A stretch of DNA of 64,000 nt from an uncultured Adlercreutzia sp. (GTDB lineage Bacteria > Actinomycetota > Coriobacteriia > Coriobacteriales > Eggerthellaceae), in contig NZ_CAUASN010000002.1 in NCBI RefSeq assembly GCF_958431955.1, forward strand, positions 83,959-147,958, in the 5' to 3' direction. Position numbers and translations under genes: made by a program. The notes under the pieces were generated by a model. The model had not been told where the DNA came from. It saw only the letters and a list, made by a program, of their open reading frames with translations, and searched no databases. Of this stretch, positions 58,067-64,000 are shown piece by piece (within the stretch, counting starts at the first letter, position 1; every line of letters begins with the position of its first letter).

Positions 58067-59227
58067 CTAGAAGAGGGTGTAGGGAATGCAGCCGCCGGCC
58101 ACCATGAGGATGGCGGCGGTGATGGAGGTGAGGAACAGCGAGTCGCTTCGATCGAGCAGGCCGCCGTGACCGGGCATGATGGTGCCCGAGTCCTTGAACC
58201 CGGAGTTGCGCTTGATGCGGCTCTCGGCCAGATCGCCCAGAACGCCCATGCAGCCCGAGACAATGCCGAAGACGATCGCCTGCGGAAGAGACATGGTCAC
58301 CCCCGGCACGAACGAGATGGCGCACCAGAACAGCACCGATCCCACGAGCCCGGCGAAAAATCCCTCCCAGCTCTTCTTCGGACTCGTGCGCGGGGCCAGC
58401 TTGTGGCGGCCGATCTTGCTGCCCACCAAGTAGGCGAAGGCGTCGTTGGCCCACACGCTGAGGAACAGCAGCAGCACCACGACACCGCCCCACGGCGCGG
58501 GCAGCGACGCGCGGATGACGATGAGACCGCACAGCAAAAGCCCCGTGTACGCGGCTCCGAAGAAGCTCACGCCCACATCGGGAATACGGGCCTTCAGCCA
58601 GAACACGTACCACACGAGCAGCGCCAGCAGAAGCCCCAGGCTCACGAGCATGGCCCCGATAAGGCCGCCGAGGTACACGCTCGGCGGGTACAGCACCGCC
58701 GCGATGATGCCGAGCATCTCGTTGGGCAACTTCGCGTCGGAGCGCAGCATGTAGAAGAACTCGCCCGCGCACACTCCGGCCACGGCCATGATCATGAGCA
58801 GCATGGGTATGTTGCCGGCGAGCACGCACACGATGGTCACCGCCGTGTACACCGCGCCGGTGCGGAAGCGCACCTGCAAATCGGAGGGGTTGCGCAGCTT
58901 CTCGGGAGTCTTGTCGAGCGCCTTCTGCTTCAGCTGGTCGCGCTTCTCCTGGCGCTCCTCGCGCTTCTCCTGGCGGGCCTGGGCCTCCTCGTCGGTCAGG
59001 TCGTAGTGCCAGGGAGGGCCGGGAGGCGCCGTCTCGGGGTCGCACACCAGAGGCGGCAGCTCGCGCTCCTCGTCCTCTTCGGACAGAAGGCCGAAGCCGA
59101 TGCGCTCGCTCGCCTCGCCGCCCTCGCAGCTCTCCGAGCGCTTGCGGCGCGGCGCGCTCTGGCGCAGGCGCTCGCGGGCCGCCCGGGCCCGACTCTTCTT
59201 CTCGTCCTCGGAGATGCCGCCGCGCAT
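58067..59227 (-). CDS. cdsA: Phosphatidate cytidylyltransferase
   Basis: 386 aa, ATG 59227, adjacent to the uppS stop. A charged cytoplasmic N-terminal extension of about 125 residues (EEAQARQEKREERQEKRDQL) is followed by about eight membrane helices. The CdsA signature is 'GFKDSGTIMPGHGGLLDRSD' near the C-terminus. Makes CDP-diacylglycerol for phospholipid synthesis. The N-terminal extension is longer than in most bacteria, where CdsA is about 270-300 aa. Confidence 0.95.
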   Translation of the reverse strand: MRGGISEDEKKSRARAARERLRQSAPRRKRSESCEGGEASERIGFGLLSEEDEERELPPLVCDPETAPPGPPWHYDLTDEEAQARQEKREERQEKRDQLKQKALDKTPEKLRNPSDLQVRFRTGAVYTAVTIVCVLAGNIPMLLMIMAVAGVCAGEFFYMLRSDAKLPNEMLGIIAAVLYPPSVYLGGLIGAMLVSLGLLLALLVWYVFWLKARIPDVGVSFFGAAYTGLLLCGLIVIRASLPAPWGGVVVLLLFLSVWANDAFAYLVGSKIGRHKLAPRTSPKKSWEGFFAGLVGSVLFWCAISFVPGVTMSLPQAIVFGIVSGCMGVLGDLAESRIKRNSGFKDSGTIMPGHGGLLDRSDSLFLTSITAAILMVAGGCIPYTLF

Positions 59228-60007
59228 TTAGGCCACCCCGCCGAACCGGCGATTGCGGCCCTGGTACTCCAGCAGGCAGCGCAGAAACTCGTAGCGGTCG
59301 AAGTCGGGCCACAGGGTGTCGGTCACCACGAACTCGCTGTAGGCGATCTGCCACAACAGGAAGTTCGATACGCGCATCTCGCCCGACGTGCGAATGACCA
59401 GGTCGGGATCGGGCATCCCGTAGGTGTACAGCCCGCGCTCGAACATCTCCTCGGTCGGCTCCAGCACCTCGCCGGTCTCCTCGGCCACAAGCGCCGCCTC
59501 GCGCATGCACCCCGCGCAGGCGCGCAGAATTTCCTGGCGGCCGCCGTAGTTCACGGCCACCACGAGCGTCATGCCGTCGTTGTCGCGGGTCTTCTCCCAG
59601 GCGGCATCGAAGGCCTCGCGGGTCTCGGCGGGCAAAGGCGACAGGTCGCCGATGGTGCGCACGCGCACGTGCTCCTCGTGCAGCCCGTCCACCTCGGCCA
59701 GCATGGTTTTCGCGAACAGATCCATAAGCCCCACGACCTCGTCTTCGGGCCGCTTCCAGTTCTCGGTGGAGAAGGAGTAGATAGTCAGGTACCGTACTCC
59801 CAGATCCGATGCGCAGCGAATGGTCTCGCGCACCGCCTCGATGCCGGCCTTGTGTCCGCGCAGACGGTTGAGCGCGCGCTTCTTCGCCCAGCGGCCGTTG
59901 CCGTCCATGATGACGGCCACCGACTCGGGTACCCGCGCGCGATCGAGCGCCGCAGGGTCAAGCCCCGCCGGCGGATCCGGGAATATGTAATCCAAGCTTT
60001 TAGCCAT
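59228..60007 (-). CDS. uppS: Isoprenyl (undecaprenyl) diphosphate synthase
   Basis: 259 aa, ATG 60007. 'ESVAVIMDGNGRWAKKRAL' (catalytic Asp and GNGRWA), 'GHKAGIEAVRETIRCASDLG', 'YSFSTENWKRP', and the C-terminal 'DLVIRTSGEMRVSNFLLWQ' and 'WPDFDRYEFL' are all cis-prenyltransferase motifs. Makes the lipid carrier for cell wall synthesis from MEP-pathway products. Stop abuts the cdsA start. Confidence 0.97.
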   Translation of the reverse strand: MAKSLDYIFPDPPAGLDPAALDRARVPESVAVIMDGNGRWAKKRALNRLRGHKAGIEAVRETIRCASDLGVRYLTIYSFSTENWKRPEDEVVGLMDLFAKTMLAEVDGLHEEHVRVRTIGDLSPLPAETREAFDAAWEKTRDNDGMTLVVAVNYGGRQEILRACAGCMREAALVAEETGEVLEPTEEMFERGLYTYGMPDPDLVIRTSGEMRVSNFLLWQIAYSEFVVTDTLWPDFDRYEFLRCLLEYQGRNRRFGGVA

Positions 60008-60039
60008 ATCGTTTCTCGCAGGTTCGCCCAACGAGCCAA

Positions 60040-60603
60040 TTAGATCTCCATGACCTCGGCTTCCTTCTTCTTCAGCACCTCGTCGATCTCGGCGACGAAC
60101 TTGTCGGTCATCTTCTGGATCTCTGCCTCGGCGCGCTTCGACTCGTCCTCGGGGAGGTTGTCGTTCTTCACGGCCTTCTCAACCGCGGAGTTCGCGTCGC
60201 GGCGGGCGTTGCGCACGGCCACGCGGGCCTCCTCGGCGAACGTCTTGCACTGCTTCACCAGATCGCGGCGGCGCTCCTCGGTCAAGCTCGGGAACGGCAG
60301 GCGGATGACGTTGCCGTCGTTGTTCGGCGTCACGCCCAGGTCGCTCTCCAGGATGGCCTGCTCGATGGCGCGCAGCACGCCCTTGTCCCAGGGCTCGATG
60401 ACCAGCAGGTGCGCCTCGGGCGTCTTCACGCCGGCCATCTGGTTCACCGGGGTGGGCACGCCGTAGTAGTCCACCTTGATGCGGTCGAGCACCATGGCGT
60501 TGGCGCGGCCGGTGCGCACGCCGACGAAGTTGTCCTTCAGCGCCGATACGGCCTTCTCCATGCGCTCCTCGGCGCCCATGAGAATCTCGTCGATATCTGC
60601 CAT
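60040..60603 (-). CDS. frr: Ribosome recycling factor
   Basis: 187 aa, ATG 60603 after GGAGGAAA. Full-length RRF: 'MEKAVSALKDNFVGVRTGRA' , 'YYGVPTPVNQMAGVKTPEAH', 'IRLPFPSLTEERRRDLVKQC', and C-terminal 'MTDKFVAEIDEVLKKKEAEV'. Splits post-termination ribosomes with EF-G. In its usual place after pyrH and before uppS. Confidence 0.97.
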   Translation of the reverse strand: MADIDEILMGAEERMEKAVSALKDNFVGVRTGRANAMVLDRIKVDYYGVPTPVNQMAGVKTPEAHLLVIEPWDKGVLRAIEQAILESDLGVTPNNDGNVIRLPFPSLTEERRRDLVKQCKTFAEEARVAVRNARRDANSAVEKAVKNDNLPEDESKRAEAEIQKMTDKFVAEIDEVLKKKEAEVMEI

Positions 60604-60687
60604 TGGGGTTTCCTCCCTCTTTAGGAACAGAGCCCGCGGGCTCCTCGGATACAGGGTGCGCGGCCGGGTCTTGCGGCCGCCGCGATG

Positions 60688-61404
60688 CTACTCGACGACC
60701 GTGCCCACCGGCTCGCCCTGGAGGGCCGCCTTGATGTTGCCGGGCTTGGTCAGGTCGAACACGATCATGGGCACGTCGTTGTCCATGCACAGCGACGTGG
60801 CCGTGGCGTCCATCACGTTCAGGCCGCGGCTGAGCACGTCCATGTAGCTGATGCGGTCGAAGCGGTGCGCGTCGGGATGCGTCTTCGGGTCGGCGTCGTA
60901 CACGCCGTCCACCTTGGTGGCCTTCATGACGCAGTCCACGTCCAGCTCGCAGGCGCGCAGGGCGGCCGTGGTGTCGGTGGTGAAGTAGGGGTTGCCCGTG
61001 CCGGCGGCCAGAATGACCACGCGGCCCTTCTCCAGGTGGCGCACGGCGCGACGGCGGATGTAGGGCTCGGACACTTCCTGCATGTTGATGGCGCTCTGCA
61101 CGCGGGAGAAGATGCCGTGGCGCTCGAAGGCGTCCTGCAGGGCGAGCGCGTTCATCACCGTGGCCAGCATGCCGATGTAGTCGGCCTGGGCGCGGTCCAT
61201 GCCCTCGGCCGAGCCGGCCAGTCCGCGGAAGATGTTGCCGCCGCCGATGACCACCGCCAGCTGCACGCCGTCGTGCACGATCTCGGCGATCTCCTCAGCC
61301 AGATCGTCGACGACCTTCGGGTCGATTCCGTAACCGAGATCGCCAGCCAGCGCCTCGCCAGACAACTTCAGCAGAACGCGATCGTACTTGTATTCGTTCG
61401 CCAT
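60688..61404 (-). CDS. pyrH: UMP kinase
   Basis: 238 aa, ATG 61404. Amino-acid-kinase fold: 'RVLLKLSGEALAGDLGYGID', 'LAVVIGGGNIFRGLAG', 'GRVVILAAGTGNPYFTTDTT', 'CVMKATKVDGVYDADPKTHP', and 'VPMIVFDLTKPGNIKAALQG'. Phosphorylates UMP to UDP. Here it is the first gene of the frr-uppS-cdsA-dxr strand. The usual upstream rpsB-tsf pair is not present in the window. Confidence 0.97.
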   Translation of the reverse strand: MANEYKYDRVLLKLSGEALAGDLGYGIDPKVVDDLAEEIAEIVHDGVQLAVVIGGGNIFRGLAGSAEGMDRAQADYIGMLATVMNALALQDAFERHGIFSRVQSAINMQEVSEPYIRRRAVRHLEKGRVVILAAGTGNPYFTTDTTAALRACELDVDCVMKATKVDGVYDADPKTHPDAHRFDRISYMDVLSRGLNVMDATATSLCMDNDVPMIVFDLTKPGNIKAALQGEPVGTVVE

Positions 61405-61533
61405 CGAGCCAATCCCTTCGTCGGCAGGTTCTATTTAAACGGATACATATTACCCGAAATAGCGCGCCCGAACCGCCGCGCGGTCCCAAGACCCGAGAAA
61501 AACAGACGGCCCTCCCCCGCCGCCCGCCATACC

Positions 61534-61818
61534 GGTCAAAAACCGGATGTGCACGCGAGCGGAAGCGACGTTTTCGCCCAGAAAGCCACCCGGGAACTCC
61601 TCAGGAGGGGCCCTTCTGGCCAGGAATCAGCGGTTTGCTCGAGCGAAGGCGGCGTTTTCGCCCGAGATGCTAGCTGAGAACGCCTTGGAAAGGCCTCTCT
61701 GGCCAGGAATCAGCGATCCGCGCGAGCAAAGGCGATGGTTTTGCCCGAGATGCCAGCGAAAGCATCGTGGAGAGGCGCTTCTGGTCAAAAACCGGATGTC
61801 CGCGTGAGCGAACATAGG
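61534..61818. repeat. Tandem array of about 83-nt units (3 full, 1 partial)
   Basis: Units at 61534-61617, 61618-61700, 61701-61782 and a partial 61783-61818. Units 1 and 4 start GGTCAAAAACCGGATGT; units 2 and 3 start GGCCAGGAATCAGCG. All share GCGAGC-type, CGTTTTCGCCC-type and TTCT ends. No gene-like reading frame. It lies upstream of pyrH within the 633-nt gene-free interval 61405-62037. Confidence 0.85.
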
Positions 61819-61821
61819 AAA

Positions 61822-61851
61822 GCGGGACGCCAGGGAGGGTTGGCGTCCCGC
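61822..61851. terminator. Hairpin after the 83-nt repeat array
   Basis: 11-bp stem GCGGGACGCCA (61822-61832) with TGGCGTCCCGC (61841-61851), 8-nt loop. It probably terminates the minus-strand operon that ends at 62038. The T tract is weak. Confidence 0.6.
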
Positions 61852-61942
61852 ACGGGATAGGCTATTGAAGGGGCCGGCCAGCGGGGCATCCCGCCGCGGA
61901 CGAATATCCCGCCAGGCGGCAGCGTGCCTTGCAGGCAGCAGG

Positions 61943-62038
61943 GTGCCGTCCGGGCCGAGAACCGGCAGCAAGGGGTGCCGTCCGGGTCGACGACCGGCAG
62001 CGGGGCGTGCCGTCCGGGCCGACGACCGGCAGCCGGGC
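61943..62038. repeat. Three tandem 32-bp repeats
   Basis: Units start at 61943, 61975 and 62007, each beginning GTGCCGTCCGGG and containing ACCGGCAGC; they differ at a few positions. Each unit can fold through TGCCG/CGGCA. The array touches the stop codon of the minus-strand gene at 62038. Confidence 0.92.
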
Positions 62039-62724
62039 TAGGCGGCGCCCTCTAGCTGCTGGCAGGCAGCCAGGGCCTCGGCGTAGTCGCGCTGGTAGGC
62101 CTCCACCTCGGCGGCGAGCGCCGCCAGGGCGTCGGACGGCAACAGCGCCGCCCGAGCCTCCTCCACGGTGGCGAAGGGGCTCGCCTCAAGCGCCAGGGCC
62201 AGGGCCCGCTCGGCGTTGCGCGCCGGGCCCACGCGCAGACCGCGCCAGGTGCCGGCGGCCATGAGCGCCCGCCGCGCATCCTCGACGGCGGTGTCGCCCC
62301 CTGCCTGGGAGGCCGCCGCGCTCTCGGCAGCCCGAGACCCAACCGTTCCGGCCTCTCCAGCACCACCGGTCCCGTCGGCCCCGGCACCGCCCCCAACCCG
62401 GGAACCGCACGCGCCTTCGGCACCGCCCCCAACCTGGGAGCCAGCCGCAGCCACGCGGGCCTTCGCCTCGGCCACCTGGGCCTCGGCCCGGTCGAGCTCG
62501 GCAGCCCGATAGGCGGCCGTCCGCGCGAAGCGGTCGACCTCGGCGGCAGAGCGGGCGCGCGCCAGAGCCGCGCCCTTGGCCTCCATGGCCGGCAGCTGCC
62601 CGTACAGGCGCTCCAACCGCTCGAACGCCTGCTCAGACGAGGCCGCCCCAACCGACGAGTCGGCCCCGGCACGGGAGCCGCGAAGCCCGCAGGCCCGCTC
62701 GGCCCCCGTCACGGCGGCGGTCAC
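62038..62724 (-). CDS. Ala-rich coiled-coil protein of unknown function
   Basis: 228 aa, GTG start at 62724 whose first base overlaps the upstream stop codon (TAGTG). AGGAG lies 6 nt upstream inside the flavoprotein gene. Composed of Ala/Glu/Arg helices (ERLERLYGQLPAMEAKGAAL; RTAAYRAAELDRAEAQVAEA) around a Gly-rich low-complexity middle (GGAEGACGSRVGGGAGADG). No family recognised. Tight coupling to the flavoprotein suggests a dedicated chaperone or accessory factor, in the way TorD follows molybdoenzymes, but this is inference. Confidence 0.65.
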   Translation of the reverse strand: MTAAVTGAERACGLRGSRAGADSSVGAASSEQAFERLERLYGQLPAMEAKGAALARARSAAEVDRFARTAAYRAAELDRAEAQVAEAKARVAAAGSQVGGGAEGACGSRVGGGAGADGTGGAGEAGTVGSRAAESAAASQAGGDTAVEDARRALMAAGTWRGLRVGPARNAERALALALEASPFATVEEARAALLPSDALAALAAEVEAYQRDYAEALAACQQLEGAA

Positions 62725-64000
62725 TAGATCTCCTGGTAGACGCCGGCCAGCTGCTCGCCGAGGCACTTGCCCTCCACCAGGCAGCGGCCGTGGCTGTTGC
62801 CCTGGATGTTGATGGGGTAGTCCACCGCGTAGATGTCGCCGGCGCAGTTGCCGATGGCGTACAGGCCGGGAATGGGCTCGTCCTCGGCGGTCAGCACCTC
62901 GAAGTTGTCCGAGATGTGGATGCCGCCCACCACCGACAGGAGACCCGGGGCCACCATGCACGCGGTGAAGGGACCCTCCTCGATGGGGAACAGGAAGTGC
63001 TTCTCCTTGTAGAAGTCGGTGTCCTCGCCGGCCTTGCACAGGGCGTTGTAGCGTTCCACGGTGGCCTTCAGCTCGGCCGGATCCACCTCGATCATCTCGG
63101 CGAGCTCCTCCAGGGTGTCGGCGCGCTTGTAGTAGTCGGGCACCTCGGCGATGCCGTTCTCCACGGTATCGGTGTGGCCATCCACGGCCGCCTGGTAGTC
63201 GGAGCCGTAGGGGCGGAAGGTGTCCCAGAACATGCCGCCGCCGTGCTCGAGCGAGCCCAAGAGGTCGGTCTGCCAGTTGGCGTCGAAGATGGACCAGGCA
63301 TGGTCGGCACCGCCGTTGTACATCACGCCCAGGCACTTGCCCTGCACCCAGGTGGCCTCGTTCATGAAGCGCTTACCGTCGGGGTTCACGAACAGGAAGG
63401 GGCCGTGGAAGGTGGCCGCCGCCTGCGGGTGCATCATGGTCGGCCAGGGGCCCTCCTGGAAGGCGCCACCGGCCCAGGCGGCCATGTTGTGGCCGTCGCC
63501 CACGTTGCCCTGGTCGGAGCACAGGCGCGTGAACACGCGGTTAGCCACGGGAGCGAACTCATTGATGTACTCGTCGTTGTAGCTGATGTCGCCGGTGGCC
63601 AGCACGACGCCCTTGCTCGCGTTGTACTGCACGTACTCGCCGGCCTTGTTCTGGCAGATGGCGCCGGTCACACGGCCGGACTCGTCCTGCACCAGCTGAA
63701 CGGCGGGCATCTCGTACACGAACTCGGCGCCCACCTTCAGGGCCTCGGCCTCGAACATGTACTCCACGAAGTCGGCCATGGTGTGCTCTTCGTACAGAGG
63801 ACCGCCGAACATGAAGTGGTAGCAGGCGATCTCGGGGTGCACCGTAGAGTTGGAGCCCACGGTAACCATGCACTGGGCGCCGTTGGCCTCGGCCATGTCG
63901 AGGAACCAGTTCATGCAGCGCTCCGACTCGCGGAACCACTTGGCCACGAGCGACTCGCGGCAGCGGTTGCCGCAGGTGGACACCCAGCGCTCCATCTCCA
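62724..64000 (-). CDS. FAD-dependent fumarate reductase-like flavoprotein (C-terminal part)
   Basis: At least 423 codons visible, open through the right edge of the window, so the FAD-binding N-terminus and any Tat signal lie outside. Visible parts are 'GVVLATGDISYNDEYINEFA', 'NPDGKRFMNEATWVQGKCLG', 'TLEELAEMIEVDPAELKATV', 'PGLLSVVGGIHISDNFEVLT' and the final 'GLYAIGNCAGDIYAVDYPIN'. These match the same flavoprotein superfamily as the gene at 29.9-31.6 kb. Substrate unknown. Co-transcribed with the coiled-coil gene that overlaps its stop. Confidence 0.88.
   Translation of the reverse strand, partial: EMERWVSTCGNRCRESLVAKWFRESERCMNWFLDMAEANGAQCMVTVGSNSTVHPEIACYHFMFGGPLYEEHTMADFVEYMFEAEALKVGAEFVYEMPAVQLVQDESGRVTGAICQNKAGEYVQYNASKGVVLATGDISYNDEYINEFAPVANRVFTRLCSDQGNVGDGHNMAAWAGGAFQEGPWPTMMHPQAAATFHGPFLFVNPDGKRFMNEATWVQGKCLGVMYNGGADHAWSIFDANWQTDLLGSLEHGGGMFWDTFRPYGSDYQAAVDGHTDTVENGIAEVPDYYKRADTLEELAEMIEVDPAELKATVERYNALCKAGEDTDFYKEKHFLFPIEEGPFTACMVAPGLLSVVGGIHISDNFEVLTAEDEPIPGLYAIGNCAGDIYAVDYPINIQGNSHGRCLVEGKCLGEQLAGVYQEI

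Noticed and set aside
61943..62038. CRISPR array
   Set aside because: The 32-bp repeats are head to tail with no spacers and no cas genes are nearby.

Overview
The window is high-GC bacterial chromosome. The family-level signature is that of the Eggerthellaceae (Coriobacteriia; Eggerthella, Gordonibacter, Adlercreutzia and relatives). It has several Tat-exported molybdopterin oxidoreductases and fumarate-reductase-like flavoproteins, membrane-embedded LuxR regulators beside them, DmsB/TorD/DmsC partners, and an actinobacterial-type pyrH-frr-uppS-cdsA-dxr-rseP-ispG-proS block. The assignment to family is inference; no rRNA is present.

Layout. (1) 1-12,333: right part of a siphovirus-type prophage. 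It holds the tail tube, tail chaperone pair, tape measure, distal tail protein, tail endopeptidase, baseplate protein, a complete diversity-generating retroelement (DGR) and a lysis cassette (holin, small membrane protein, amidase-SH3 endolysin). It stops against the 3' end of a tRNA-Ala(GGC), a likely attachment site. (2) 12.4-14.6 kb: Mrp-type ATPase, a small unknown protein, a metallophosphoesterase. (3) 14.7-33.4 kb: anaerobic respiration island. It holds a dmsAB-like pair with a divergent heme-sensor kinase/response regulator, a dmsA-dmsB-dmsB-torD-dmsC operon with a divergent membrane LuxR regulator, a CPBP protease, an AT-richer two-gene module resembling a toxin-antitoxin pair, and a Tat flavoprotein with a second membrane LuxR regulator. 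(4) 33.5-47.5 kb: LRR protein, VWA/MoxR pair, HtrA protease, membrane XRE regulators with a DUF4097-like protein, NYN RNase, RlmB, phasin-like protein. (5) 47.6-61.4 kb: housekeeping block proS-ispG-rseP ... dxr-cdsA-uppS-frr-pyrH, interrupted between rseP and dxr by a large pilin-like surface adhesin and a BrnT/BrnA module. A 40-bp near-identical repeat of the dxr 3' end flanks BrnTA. (6) 61.4-64.0 kb: repeat-rich intergenic DNA, then an unknown protein and a flavoprotein cut by the window edge.

The most striking system is the DGR. A 120-nt template repeat (8798-8917) matches the 3' end of the preceding tail-tip gene (7981-8100) at 110 of 120 positions, and every one of the 10 differences is at a template adenine. 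An Avd-like gene lies just before the template and a YMDD reverse transcriptase just after it. This is direct evidence of adenine-specific mutagenic retrohoming of a phage receptor-binding protein. Secondary points of interest are long inverted-repeat elements, tandem repeat arrays, an operator-bearing candidate toxin-antitoxin module, and a site-2 protease with a helix-turn-helix-like insert.
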